From assembly GCF_015706575.1 (NCBI RefSeq), contig NW_024037057.1:1383501-1447500 (forward strand): DNA of 64,000 bases, in the 5' to 3' direction. Of this stretch, positions 23,170 to 33,845 are shown one piece after another; the first letter of the stretch is position 1, and the number at the start of each line of letters is the position of its first letter. The notes under the pieces are model-generated. The model saw only the letters and a program-made list of their open reading frames with translations, did not search any database and was not told where the DNA came from. The DNA is from Patiria miniata. Its lineage: Eukaryota; Echinodermata; Asteroidea; Valvatida; Asterinidae. Both the position numbers and the translations under genes were made by a program.

Positions 23170-23279
23170 GATATGAACTCCTTGACTTTGTGTAACTTAA
23201 CAGACTCACATTATTAGTGTACACCTCTGCATTAATGGATTTAGGTGTTCTCCTTTTTTCGGTAAAAGTCCAACCAAAC

Positions 23280-23660
23280 TAAACCTAAGGACCGTTACTA
23301 GCATTTTGCAATTGTCTCTTGGCAGTGCTCATTATCCTGATGCATGGAAACCAGCTTCAGTGGTCCCCATCTACATGGGTGGAGTAGGCTGTAGCATCGA
23401 TCAGCCTATTTCTATCTTGCCGCTTGTCTTCAAGTCCTTGAGAGAGGTGTCGACTGCAGTGCGTGTATTCTTACCTTGATAAAAGAAAATCTGATTTCTG
23501 CTTGCCAATCTGGAGTTGCACTCGACAAAAACCACTTTGCATGAATTGAGTAATAACTGTCTTCGATTGCCATCGACCATTAGAGGCTGACGATATACCG
23601 TCTTTATTGATTGTAATGTTTTATTCTGTCAATCATAATATCCCTTTTCTCACAAACCTC
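23280..23660 (+). pseudogene. LINE reverse transcriptase fragment (CR1/L2-like), decayed
   Basis: In broken frames the strand reads ILQLSLGSAHYPDAWKPAS, then PISILPLV, then LEKV-like and TTLHELSNNCL, then TVFIDCNVLF. These are successive blocks of an animal LINE reverse transcriptase. Stops and small gaps are frequent. It lies just downstream of the transporter gene. Confidence 0.7.
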
Positions 23661-24860
23661 TTAGCAACTGTTCTGTTTTATGCACGAGTCTTGACACCAA
23701 GATCATCATCCACATCTTTTAAATTCTAATTAAGCAAATTTACAAAGACACTCCTCTAAATATTCTTCGTGTTATAAAGTTTCCGTCTTAGCTTTGAGTG
23801 TCTTGTTGTACATGTATATTGATTGCATCGGGTTTAAAGATGTACCGTTATTTACTTTTGAACTAATGCGATTTTTTTTTCTCCTGACGACTTTTCAATT
23901 ATGTTTTATTTTAACGGATTTTGTTTCTATTTTGGCTTCTGCAAACTTACATTATCGCTTCCTATAGGGCCGGAAACCAGTTTACCCTGCGAGAACTAAG
24001 TTAAAGTCGGACCTCAAATAGTGTAAAGTAATAGCTAAGCACTTTTTTCATTCCATGTCTCATACGAAAGTTAATAACTTTTGTATTGCTAGAAAATAAT
24101 AGCAATTTTAAAAGAAAATTATTCTTGGGACGAAACTTGAAAATGGCACGGACAGTAGGCCTACAGCTTAAAAAAGAAACGTTTTCTGCAATTAAAAAAC
24201 TTGTTGGTTTAATTAGTATCTTTGTAGTCCCTGTAAAACTTGAATGAACTTAAACAAAATCTTTTTGATGTAAATAATTGAAAATAAAACAATACATATT
24301 ATCTAGCAACCACGAATATTTAATTGTATCAGGCGGTTCAGTTGATTGATTTTGATCTTTTTTTGTAATCAACTGCATGTTGTCAGCTACACAGGTAATA
24401 AACACACAGAGTCAATCCTAAAACAGCTGGCCGTTGGGTTTAAACTAGACTTTTTACATGTAGATTGGGTGGGGCGCGGCTTGCGGGTTTTCTCATGCAC
24501 ACCACACAAAAAACATCATAGCATAAATTTAAAAGTGTATTTTTTTTTTCAATTTAATTCTTACATTACTTTTTCATATATAAATTATTATCAAATGACA
24601 GGTTTCTAAAGAAATTACAAGCTGTTCGATCATTCAAAATGTTATTTAATACACGTGCGTTTTCCCTTTTATTTGGTTATAATTTGCGTGCATAGAAAAC
24701 GTTTTACCGCAGGGCTAGCCTTAACATCGCATCTTGTAGTCTTCGCATATAGGACACAAATAAGCATGATTGTAAATGGGACAACTGCAAACAAACAAAA
24801 CGGCTGTGTGTATTTTACCCCAAACTGACCTTGAGTAGGACCAGTCACCTTTCACTTTGT
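23661..24860. other. Unassigned AT-rich interval
   Basis: I see no gene, repeat pair or transposon end here. The frame at 24346-24609 has no recognisable features. Confidence 0.3.
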
Positions 24861-24929
24861 TTTATGCGAACTGTTCTTTGACCACTGGTATAGATGTTTC
24901 ATTCATACAACCTGTGCCTCCAAAACCAT

Positions 24930-25192
24930 CGCCAGCCAAGTCACATGTCACCCCACCTTCAACCCTCATACTCAGCTCACTGCACTCTCTGGTTCCCTAC
25001 CGCTTCCAACCCCAACATCCCTGCCCAACCACCCCTCCTTCCTGACGCACCCGACTTACCCCTCCCACTGATTCCTCTCCGCCCTTCCCCAGTACTCCAT
25101 CCCACACTCACCCACAACTGGTATAGGTGTTCCACTCACTCGCACACGAAGCCTATCCATCTTGGTTTTTCTACCGATTCATATTATTAGTG
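24930..25192 (+). pseudogene. Ty3/gypsy pol C-terminal fragment
   Basis: This stretch encodes the same Pro/Thr-rich tail as the minus-strand gypsy copy at 7334-7654 (LHSLVPYRFQPQHPCPTTPPS and, one frame over, PIHLGFSTDSYY then stop). It is in the opposite orientation and carries one frame change. The following bases (ATATTATTAGTGTGTAGTTAAAG) also match the sequence following the tail of the other copy. It is a fragment of a second copy of the same family. Confidence 0.75.
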
Positions 25193-26600
25193 TGTAGTTA
25201 AAGTATTTCAAACTGTTCATTACCTCATTCATGTTCACTTTTTTTCATGTAATTGTATAACTATACATGTACATGTATAAATACTTTTATCGTGGAAGCA
25301 TCCCATTATTCCTAAGCTCCAGTCGTCCTAGTCAAGAACTCAGTGCTCATTTCCCATCCTTGTTCTGTAAGTTACATATCATTCTTTATTTCTCATTATT
25401 ACTAGTCTACAATTCATATTTGTGTTCATAGTTATTATTATTTAGGGTGATGATTTAGTGCATTTTAATTGTTGGGATTAGTTTATCACTTTTCGTACCG
25501 TAAGACTCCCTGAAACTGTTGGGCAAGTCCACTAGGGATTTATCAATTTCATTTGAGGAGTTCAAGTTCATTGTATTTTGATATTCTCTTATCCTTATCG
25601 GATTTTTTAATATTTGATTTACTTTTACTTCTTGCAAAGTTCTTTGCTAGTTTAAGCTAAAGTTTAGTTACTTTTATCTTTGGTTTTATTCTTATTTGTT
25701 CACTTATTCAGAGGTTGGTGAGATAAATTTAATTCTGTAATTCACAATTCCGTTATTAAGTTATTCGCTTAATATTTTACCAAACTTTGGGGACTACTCC
25801 TTAGAAAACATGCATTTAAATGTATGTACATGCATAGACTCTAGACCACACCCTAAGATTGCCAGCACTGCATCTTGTGGTTTATCTTGGAAGAAGGAGT
25901 ATTGGAGTACACCAGCTGGTAGAGTCATTAAGAACCTCCTGGTTTATAGCTGAGTGTAGAATCTGTGGTTTAAGTTCCACATCGATAATAGGCATAGCTA
26001 CATGTGTGGGTATAATATCGATACTGTGTGCTGTGTGAGTAGGGTTGTGTACAGCGGCTGGTAATTGCTATGTGATCAGTGCACCATCAGCCTACACAGG
26101 GAAAACCATAAAGGTTGCTAGTAGTATTGCTACTCCCTAGCTCATTAGTATGTATTAGGTTTTTGTGGTAAATTGTTATTGAGTGCAGCACTGACTAGGA
26201 GTTTTAGTGTTCTTGCCTGGACTCGAAAGTTGCTGTGAATATTTAAGTAGGTGGATTAAGAAACAACTTGTTCATGGATACTGTTACTTACGAGCGTATT
26301 TTCCTCAACTACGAACCTTTATTCTTTGACGAAAGAATTCAAGAACTTTGGAATTTGTTTGATTTAATTTTGATTTAACCTTGATTTAATTTTGATTTAA
26401 CTTTTATTTAATTTTGCTAATTTCTAGACTCTAGTTCACTGTAGTTATATACTTTACATAGTTTGATGTTTACTTATTATTGTTTACTTTCTGTTTTTCA
26501 TTATAGACTTACCCATCAACCCTTTTTTTCTTTTTGTTGCTGTTAAAATAAACTTGTAAAAAGAACCAATATCCGGGTCAGACGTGTATAATACAACCAC
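25193..26600 (+). other. Probable gypsy 3' non-coding or LTR sequence
   Basis: The first 60 bp or so match the sequence following the gypsy tail at 7150-7330. The rest is AT-rich and non-coding, with an AATAAA near 26545. An LTR is possible, but no second copy lies in this window to fix its boundaries. Confidence 0.35.
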
Positions 26601-26626
26601 CCCGTCCTTATTAAACGCGTCAATTT

Positions 26627-26839
26627 GTGCAAACGCGGCGGACATTTTTAGGTATTAACGAAGTTCCACAGTTAGGCCTATACGTCTCCTTCGTTGACGA
26701 GGAGTTTGCCCCAAACTTCTGTGTCCATGATGTCGGGCAATATACATGCGTGAAATGCATCAGGCAGCGCGACCCGAGCAGCGTTACGCTACGGTGGATA
26801 ACTTTCCATTGCTCGCAAGTAAACTCCCAGGAAGACTGA
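26627..26839 (+). other. Unrecognised short open frame
   Basis: A 70-codon frame contains NFCVHDVGQYTCVKCIRQRD with paired cysteines (CVKC). Its composition is more protein-like than its surroundings, but I do not recognise it. It could be a fragment of a transposon-encoded protein or chance. Confidence 0.15.
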
Positions 26840-27021
26840 CAAAGCTTGGGTAATTTGATTGATCTACATAATTAGCAACAATAACGGGTGGTTTTCAATG
26901 TCAAATTCTCGCAAGAATGACACAAAAAGGGTCACTTTTAAATGATTTACCTACTTAATAATATCATTTCGTTTAATTAAAACGCGCATAAAAGTCTTTC
27001 CAGGACGCAGCGAATGCCTCT

Positions 27022-27215
27022 TTCCGGTGCGGATCCAGAGGGGGAGCCCCCCTCCCCCAGCCCTGACACCAAAGACAAATTAAAACAATTATAGTAATAT
27101 TAAAAAATATATATATAAAAAAAAACAAAAAAAATATCACATTCTTCCAGTCTTCAACAATCGGACATAACGGGCCAGACCCTTCTTGCAAAAATCCCTG
27201 AACCCGCTCCTGCCT
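27022..27215. mobile_element. Possible MITE related to the GGCGGATCCAG family
   Basis: GTGCGGATCCAGAGGGGG at about 27031 resembles the terminus of the element at 54240. A degenerate inverted counterpart, CCTGAACCCGCTCCTG, lies near 27198. The interior is A/T runs. No clean target duplication is visible. Confidence 0.35.
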
Positions 27216-28650
27216 TTAAGTACAAGTCTTTCCGATTCACCGATGATGTTGCACGTGTGTGTCCTTGATTCACACCACAAACAAATGCACCCACAACAAC
27301 CGTGTTTTTTGGTAGTTATGGGGTACCACTATTGTCCACTTGACTTCCCTTCTTTTATTCTCCCTTGTTCATATTAAATCTCAAATTCCATAGCGTTTTA
27401 CATATGGGGTACTGAGGTTTCTAAAGACCGACTTGTAGGGTACCATTGTCCTATTGTTGCCCTATGTTCCCGGTACCCCATAAGTCAGTATACGTATAAA
27501 CACACCCCACACACCCACAGCTCATATTTACTATACCCATGGGGACCTGCCCCTTTCCTTCTTTTAATCCCTTTTATTTGTACTTTAACTTTTTCTCGAC
27601 AGCTCCCAAAAGGTTTTGTACACGACATTCTCCCGAGGACTAGTGCCCGGGTCCTTGGCCCCGGGCCCATTGAAATCGCACACACCACATTGTCCCAAGT
27701 CCTCAATCTGAACGGATAACCAACGAACGTAGGTATTTTTTAGAACTTCCCTGGCACTACAAAGTACAAACAAAATATATTCAACAGCACATAAAATCGG
27801 GGGGGGGGAGTTAGAAAAAAAACTAACTTGTTTCACATTTTGGGCTTGTAGATGCTGGGAAAACCAAGAAAACCAATCATGTTCTTGTAGTCTGGTTCCC
27901 TGACCCCACTGAAGATGAAACAAAGCAATTTATACACGTTGGGAATGTACGGTTAGAGAATTAGTCTAGCAGGCTTGTCCTCCTTCCCAGGGGTGTAATC
28001 AATTGCAAAGAAAATGCGCAATAACTAAACATGAACAATTAGGAGTAGTTTTTGAAAAAAGCCAGTTTTGTCCAACGCTGGTCGGCCGGCCAGCGTTGGA
28101 AAAATACCATTTTTCTTGAAAATGTCAGCACACCAGGAGCCACGATTTTACAAGATGCGTTAGACTATCATTACCCAACAATCTAGTAAGGTAATTCATG
28201 ATAATTTGATCATTCTTTTGATGTTTGCAAATGTTGTATCTTCCCTTTAAGACACGTAGGGCCTACGTAATAACGTAAGTTTGTTTTTAAGACCAAATAT
28301 TCTATCTAGCGGATCTAGGTTTTTTTGGGGGGGGGGGCCGGGGGGTGGTCGTCGACTAATGTTATGGCTGAACTAGTAAAATGTGGCATCCAAAAAAATG
28401 GAATGCTATAAATAGGGCCGGTCCTACATTTATTCTCAAATTTCCTTATATAGAATAAGGAGAAAGCATTGTAGCATTGTAAGCATTTAAAACGTTCTGG
28501 CAAGGCGATACGCTCCCCCCCCCCCCCCCCCCGCCCTTCATTTTATCACCAAAATTAGTAGAGATCCACAAATTTACCTTTTTGGGGCATCGTTTTGTTT
28601 CGCCACTGTGTATGTATTTTTTAACCGAAGGCACTTGTAAATATTCACAA
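27216..28650. other. Non-coding interval with homopolymer runs
   Basis: No coding frame is supported. A palindrome lies at 28071-28100 and long C or G runs at about 28325 and 28506. Duplicated GGTACC-containing words near 27321-27478 look like simple-sequence decay. Confidence 0.3.
28071..28100. repeat. Short near-perfect palindrome
   Basis: TCCAACGCTGG and CCAGCGTTGGA pair around TCGGCCGG, giving a stem of 11-13 bp. It has no identified role. Confidence 0.6.
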
Positions 28651-28895
28651 TATTTCAGTGCCGTAGCAAGGTCATTTTGATTGGAGGGGGTAATTTTTTT
28701 TTTTAGAAAAAGGGCACTCTCACATTCGATTAAAACCGACGATTATGCACACCATAACGGACAATATATGGTGCTTTTCAGGACGATACATACGTGAAAT
28801 TCAAAAAAGGGCACCACTTCTTTTTTTGAAAAAGGACCGACACTACTGTCTTGTTCAGAAAAAAAGGCACTCTTCTGAAAAAAGGGGCACTCTTG

Positions 28896-29262
28896 GGCCA
28901 AAAAAAAAAGTCTCCGGTTTCTGGTATGGAGCTTGCCCGAAAAGTGGTGCGGCGACGCGGCTTTTTTTTTTTTTCCCTGATTTTTTTGCTTTAAATGTCG
29001 GCTGATGACTGCAAATGGTGCCCGACTAATCTTAGTGCAAATATATGGGAGTCCAGAGAGGCCACATAAAGCTTATTCTCGACCATAACCCAATCTAAAA
29101 ACACGTTAAAATTGTGCAGCAGCAGGATTCCAGTCAAACCAGTGAGTTTGGCGGTTTTGAGACATCATCTTTCATTGAAAAAAAAACTTTTTCATTTTGC
29201 CGACGCGCATGGCTACGGCGACGCGCGCGCATACCAGAAACCGGAGACTTTTTTTTTTGGCC
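28896..29262. mobile_element. Harbinger-like MITE, GGCCAAAAAA family, copy 1
   Basis: GGCC-A(10)-GTCTCCGGTTTCTGGTATG at the left is matched by its inverted copy ending TTTTTTTTGGCC at the right. TTG flanks both sides (28893-28895 and 29263-29265). A 3-bp duplication with GG-starting ends suits PIF/Harbinger-type MITEs; the assignment is inference. The interior contains GACGCG words but no gene. Confidence 0.7.
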
Positions 29263-29329
29263 TTGACAAACTTTGGGGGGTAAGCGCCGGTGAAAACAAG
29301 GACATTTGAATGGAAAAAAGCACAATATT

Positions 29330-29610
29330 TAGAAATACTGCCCCCCCCCCCGCTGTCTACGCCTATGTATTTTAATTATTGCTCGGATTTATTGACCATC
29401 CACCCCCATTTCACCTAATTAGCCCCCCCCCCCAAGAAACCTTGTCGTCCCCCAGTCGCCCCCCCCCCCCTGAGATTTTGAGTTTCTAAAAAAAAATTCA
29501 TTGATCTACATGATGCCCCCCATTAAATGTTCCAGCCCCCCCCCCCCCCCCCAGCGCCCCCCACTGAAAAATTCCCGGGCTACGCCACTACCCCCCTTCC
29601 AATTTTCACA
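29330..29610. repeat. Poly-C-rich segment with a hAT-like end
   Basis: Runs of 9-14 C residues lie at about 29341, 29426, 29461 and 29537. The segment ends in CCCGGGCTACGCCACTA, which resembles a hAT terminus on the complement (TAGTGGCGTAGC). A possible partner, CAGTGCCGTAGC, lies near 28658, but no target duplication supports the pair. Confidence 0.4.
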
Positions 29611-29829
29611 ACTGCCATTCGACATACGGCTTGTCTGATAAGTTTGTCTGACTGAGCATGATTTGTCAGGATCGGTCGAGCTCTTTCTGTGTCTACGCTC
29701 CATCCACTAGAAAAAGCTCGTTGACAGTCACACTAGTTGTTGGTCAAAGAGCAGCAGATTTAATTTTTTTTTTCCCCGGCTAGATCTGGCAGATCTTTTG
29801 AAAAAAAAATGAAAATAGTAGAATTTAAA

Positions 29830-30202
29830 GGCCAAAAAAATAATAAGTCGGTCTCTGGTCAGCGCGCGCGTCGATTTTAATCATGCGCGTCGATCTTTTT
29901 TTTTCCAAAATGTTCCGTGGTAGCTCCAACAGCGCCCTCTATTTCCGCACCTCCTCAATTTTTTTTACCAAAGAGCACCAAGGCAAATGATCGAAAGCAC
30001 CAAGGCAAATTATGGAGGACACCAATGTACATGTACATGAGGACACCAAAAAAGCAAAACAGTATATACCTACCTTGTCTGTACAATCCAAGCTTGAAGA
30101 AAAGAAAAAAAAAAGCAAAAAAAAAAAAAAAAGCCGCTAGGCCGCGTCAATTCCGGACTCTGGTCTGACCAGAGACCGAATTTTTTTTTTTTTTTTTTGG
30201 CC
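29830..30202. mobile_element. Harbinger-like MITE, GGCCAAAAAA family, copy 2
   Basis: The left end GGCCAAAAAAATAATAAGTC leads into GGTCTCTGGTCAG. The inverted right end is CTGACCAGAGACCG, a T run and GGCC. The flanks are AAA and TAA, so the 3-bp duplication is imperfect. The interior holds A-rich and GCGCGCG words. Confidence 0.6.
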
Positions 30203-30555
30203 TAACCGGGGGTGACCAGATGAAAATCTGCTAGATTTTGCATGCTGTAGCACTATATTACACGCATTGATCTCCATATTACACGTCAAGCATCAAGAGA
30301 GCGCCCTCAATCGATTATATTATGTCAACGTCGATGATGGAGATTTTTATGAATTTGGTAAGCGAAATTCTTGTAAATTTCACCATTTTATATCACATTT
30401 CAGGGATTTGAACCCACCCTATAGGTACCTATCCATGTCAAGATAATACATGTGGAATACTGGGGCCGAACATTTCGTGACAGGAGAGTTTGGAGGTCGA
30501 CACAAATTGATATCCTCGACCCTCTCCTCTGGCTGCACAGTAGGAATAGAGGAAA

Positions 30556-30712
30556 CAGGTCAACTCGTACGCGAGTCAACTCGTACGCGGATTGGTCAAC
30601 TCGTACGCGAGTCAACTCGTACGCGAACCAACTCGTACGCGTGCCAACTCGTACGCGAGCCAACTCGTACGCGAACCAACTCGTACGCGAACCAACTCGT
30701 ACGCGGGCCGTT
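30556..30712 (+). repeat. MULE left terminal array of 16-bp units
   Basis: There are nine copies of CAACTCGTACGCG, each followed by a short variable spacer (GAAC, GAGC, GTGC, GGATTGGT). CGTACG is itself palindromic. The array is the inverted counterpart of 34692-34837. The unit could serve as repeated transposase binding sites (inference). Confidence 0.92.
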
Positions 30713-30764
30713 TTAGGAGTGGTTTCGAGGATTGGGTTGGCATGGTTGGGAAGAATTTGGGAAT

Positions 30765-31028
30765 AGTGTGATGGGTAGTCCGTAGTTTAATGTGTGACCG
30801 TTGTGTGTGATTGGGAGTGAACCCGTGAATGATGATAATAAAGTAACTGATTTTTGTAGTTAGACATGTGTTGTATCGTTTTGTGCATACCTGTGAATAG
30901 TGTGGCGGGTAGTCCGTAGTTCAATGTGTGACCGTTGTGTGTGATTGGGAGTGAACCCGTGAATGATGATAATAAAGTAACTGATTTTTGTAGTTAGACG
31001 AGTGTTGTATCGTTTTGTGAATACCTGT
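30765..31028 (+). repeat. ~132-bp direct duplication inside the MULE
   Basis: Two nearly identical units begin at GAATAGTGTGATGGGTAGTC (about 30761) and its counterpart near 30896. Both contain GTGAACCCGTGAATGATG, an AATAAAG and the end TTGTATCGTTTTGTG. They lie between the left array and the transposase promoter and have no coding role that I can see. Confidence 0.85.
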
Positions 31029-31660
31029 AGCCTTGTCACGTCAAATTTAATTCCATATATTAATGCAACGATATACCAGTTGCATTTTTCGTGTTTTTTT
31101 AATCAATATACCTGTCAGTCAATTAATTGTCACCATTGTCAAACTGACCCAATTGCAACGCTCTGGACTACCGTGGATCTGTTCTCGCGGTTCGGTGTCC
31201 TAAAAGAACCGGCGGGTTTAGAAGATCAAAAGAGATCGATCAGACTTGTCAACTGCCCGTCACTCAACTTTCATTGTGGTTCACAACCATTGATCAATTA
31301 AAAAGCAGACACGCGGGGACATCCGTAGGCCTAGCAATTTCTATTTACAACTGAAATGCTTGGTATAACCATGGAGGTATAGCCCGCTAACCAAATGCTT
31401 GTCAAAACAGCGGCGGCCGGGGCTAGACAAACAATTCCTTAACCAGGCCGGCGTGCGAGTGAAAAATTATTGGGATACGGCAAAGATCAACGCTCGAGCG
31501 CCGGGCATCTTTAATCTATTAGGGGTATTGTTTCGTAAACGTGGTAACACGGGTGTGTTAAAGCTTTCATGTTTGCCGCTAGTATAGTAGCGGTTTTGTT
31601 GGTATCTTTTATCAATTAGGGGTATTATGTTGTGAGCTCATTCTGGATCTTAAATTTCAC

Positions 31661-31668
31661 TATATAAA
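31661..31668 (+). promoter_or_regulatory. TATA box of the MULE transposase
   Basis: TATATAAA lies 121 bp upstream of the transposase ATG. A TCAATCAGT initiator-like word follows about 26 bp later (31687-31695). This spacing would give a 5' leader of about 95-100 nt containing CAAGACGTTCCTG and CAAGATTCAAGAT repeats. Confidence 0.6.
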
Positions 31669-31788
31669 CCTGTACTGGGAACGTAGTCAATCAGTTGTAT
31701 CAACTACCCCAAGCTATCAAGACGTTCCTGGTTCCAGTTCTCAAGACGTTCCTGTTTTCAAGATTCAAGATCAAGATTCAAGATCAAG

Positions 31789-33615
31789 ATGCAGTACCCT
31801 TGTGTTGTGTGCTCTCTGCCTGTCCGTAGAAACCAGAAGGCACTTCTCTGCGACCGTTGCAACAGATGGCAACATCTGTCCTGTAACACCGGGTTTTCCT
31901 CGGAAGACTATGAACGGTTCATGGACGACTCATCTGAGCTAGGATTGTGGTATTGTGAACTCTGTTCCATTCATGACAGTGATTCACCAATTCCGGTTGG
32001 AGAAAGTACCAGAGCTTCAGCTCAGGCGCTTTCTCCATCTGGAGTTGTTGATGACCTGATGGATGTGGACGAGCCACAAGTCCTTCCTAGCAACGAGGAG
32101 TCGGCTGTGTCCTTCAATGTCTCCCGTAGTTTTGAAATCCCACAGCCACCTGAGGAGAACAGCATCGTCGACGCACCCGTTCCTGATGTACTTCCAGACG
32201 CCGGTCAAGATCAAGTCACCACGTACAAGGTCTTGGAAGGTGGGACCCAGCGAGGGAAAACCATCCTCGTGGACAACCGGGGCTACAAGTACACCAAGAG
32301 ATGGCAGCGAAATCCCGCTTCGTCACAGCGCACCTGGGTGTGCAGCCTGCGAAGTCGGAACCATCGCTGCCCGGTCTCCGTTATACAGAACGGGGACACC
32401 TTCACGGCCGGTTCCCACACCGAACACTCGCATTCAGCAAACCCCGGTGCCCATGTGGCCGTTGAAGTAACAACGGCCATTAAGGCCACATCGAAGAGAG
32501 ATGTCTTCTGCTCTGCTGGTGTGATCGTCGAGGAGGCAATGGCTGGCATTGCCCCTGACGCTCCAACGGCCAGCTTCCCTAAGCCATCCCTCTTAGTCCG
32601 TACAGCAAACCGAGCCCGTCAAGGTCAGCGCCCTCAAGACCCCACCGACCTCCAGTTCCAGTTGGCCATGGACTTCGTCCCAGCGGACTTCCTGATCAAG
32701 GACATCACTGTCGGCGATGAGAGGCATCTAGTCTTCATGACACCAACCCAGTCGTCAGTCCTCGACCAGGCCAAGACCTGGTACCTCGATGGAACTTTCA
32801 AGATAGTCAACCGGCCGTTCGTGCAGATGTTCAGCATCCACGCTTTCATCAAGTCCGAGCACGGCGAGCAGAAGCAGATTCCCCTTGCCTTCTGCTTAAT
32901 GTCTCGCCGTACCAAGAAAGACTACCGGAAGGTGCTTCGGGCGGTAAAGCGTGAGCTGCCTTCACGTGGCAGCAACGTCCAGCAGTTTGTCGCAGACTTT
33001 GAGTCTGGACTGTGGGCCGCCCTGCGTGCTGTGTTCCCAGACCGGCACATTCAAGGCTGCCTGTACCACTGGACGCAGGCCATCTGGAGGCAGTGCCAGA
33101 GTCTTGGCTTAGCTGTCCCATACACCACCGATCCAGAAGTTCAAGCCTGCATCCGGAAGCTGATGTCCCTGCCGTTTCTTCCCCAAGAACACATCGCAGC
33201 GACCTTTGCCAAGCTGAAGACCAAGATCACCGAGCCTCTCCTTACGCAGCTATTCGACTACGTGCAGAAGACCTGGCTAGACAGCAACGTGTGGCCTCCT
33301 GCCAACTGGTCCATCTTCCAGCACAGCATCCGGACCAACAACGACGTCGAGGGCTGGCATCGCAGACTCAACTGTAAAGCTGGTAGAGCTGGTTTACAGC
33401 TCTACCAGCTTATCCCGCTGCTCCACACCGAGGCCAAGCTCATCACTCTGCAGATGATTCTGGTTCGTGAGTCGAAAATGTGCAGGAACCAGCGCCGGAA
33501 GACAAGACAACTGGAGGGCCGCATCTTCAAGCTGTGGGGCGACTACGCGCAAGGGACAATCAAGACGTCGGCTCTCCTAGCAGCATGCAGCCATCTGCAT
33601 GGACCAGCCCTGTAA
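31789..33615 (+). CDS. MULE transposase with PHD finger and FLYWCH domain
   Basis: This 608-residue frame is intact and intronless. It opens with a PHD-type zinc finger (CVVC...CDRCNRWQHLSC...WYCELC, residues 5-59), a fold that commonly reads histone H3 tails. A FLYWCH-like zinc domain follows at about 145-225 (GYKYTKRW, TWVCSLRSRNHRCPVSV, HTEHSH). The MULE catalytic core contains WYLDGTFK (Asp 334), FVADFESG (Asp 403) and NNDVEGWH (Glu 521), a plausible DDE triad, with the CLYHWTQAIWR block between. The product should cut and paste the element by binding the terminal arrays. The start is the first ATG after the TATA-driven leader. The codon set is notably GC-richer than the flanking DNA. No internal stop or frameshift is seen. 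Confidence 0.92.
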   Translation: MQYPCVVCSLPVRRNQKALLCDRCNRWQHLSCNTGFSSEDYERFMDDSSELGLWYCELCSIHDSDSPIPVGESTRASAQALSPSGVVDDLMDVDEPQVLPSNEESAVSFNVSRSFEIPQPPEENSIVDAPVPDVLPDAGQDQVTTYKVLEGGTQRGKTILVDNRGYKYTKRWQRNPASSQRTWVCSLRSRNHRCPVSVIQNGDTFTAGSHTEHSHSANPGAHVAVEVTTAIKATSKRDVFCSAGVIVEEAMAGIAPDAPTASFPKPSLLVRTANRARQGQRPQDPTDLQFQLAMDFVPADFLIKDITVGDERHLVFMTPTQSSVLDQAKTWYLDGTFKIVNRPFVQMFSIHAFIKSEHGEQKQIPLAFCLMSRRTKKDYRKVLRAVKRELPSRGSNVQQFVADFESGLWAALRAVFPDRHIQGCLYHWTQAIWRQCQSLGLAVPYTTDPEVQACIRKLMSLPFLPQEHIAATFAKLKTKITEPLLTQLFDYVQKTWLDSNVWPPANWSIFQHSIRTNNDVEGWHRRLNCKAGRAGLQLYQLIPLLHTEAKLITLQMILVRESKMCRNQRRKTRQLEGRIFKLWGDYAQGTIKTSALLAACSHLHGPAL

Positions 33616-33654
33616 ACGAGGAAAGCACAACCAACACCAACAAAAAAAACAAAC

Positions 33655-33670
33655 GGCCCTTTTCAGGGCC
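33655..33670 (+). promoter_or_regulatory. Histone-type 3' stem-loop, copy 1
   Basis: GGCCCTTTTCAGGGCC folds into a 6-bp stem with a TTTC loop. Its flanks are ACAAAC upstream and ACAC downstream. This fits the consensus of replication-dependent histone mRNA 3' ends. It begins 40 nt after the transposase stop, a spacing usual for histone mRNAs. Confidence 0.8.
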
Positions 33671-33688
33671 ACACAAAAAAAACCAAAC

Positions 33689-33704
33689 GGCCCTTTTCAG
33701 GGCC
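33689..33704 (+). promoter_or_regulatory. Histone-type 3' stem-loop, copy 2, with purine-rich element
   Basis: The core is identical to copy 1, flanked by CCAAAC and ACACA. About 10 nt downstream lies CAAAAAAGAGAA (33713-33724), a purine stretch placed like the histone downstream element that pairs with U7 RNA. The spacing and content fit; function is inferred. Confidence 0.78.
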
Positions 33705-33753
33705 ACACATTTTCAAAAAAGAGAATAGACAATGTCTAACTGAAAACCCAATC

Positions 33754-33769
33754 GGTCCTTTTCAGGGCC
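33754..33769 (+). promoter_or_regulatory. Histone-type 3' stem-loop, copy 3
   Basis: GGTCCTTTTCAGGGCC keeps the 6-bp stem with one G-T pair and the TTTC loop. It is flanked by CCAATC and ACCACG, and the downstream ACCA matches the histone consensus best of the three. It probably arose by duplication of the unit. Confidence 0.72.
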
Positions 33770-33845
33770 ACCACGCATTTGCAGTGATATTAAATAAAAT
33801 TCAAATTTTTAAAAATAAATCAAATTCACCCCCATTCACCCCCAT

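Noticed and set aside
26041..26560. Host gene exon candidates with splice-like words
   Set aside because: No frame longer than chance and no phase-consistent neighbours.
28657..29592. Single hAT element spanning CAGTGCCGTAGC to GGCTACGCCACTA
   Set aside because: The ends resemble hAT tips, but no 8-bp duplication was found and another MITE lies within, so the pairing is unproven.
30450..30766. Repetitive RTNSYANQLVRE-type ORFs (also 34627-34997 and 36346-36562)
   Set aside because: They are translations of the 16-bp terminal arrays, open in several frames on both strands.
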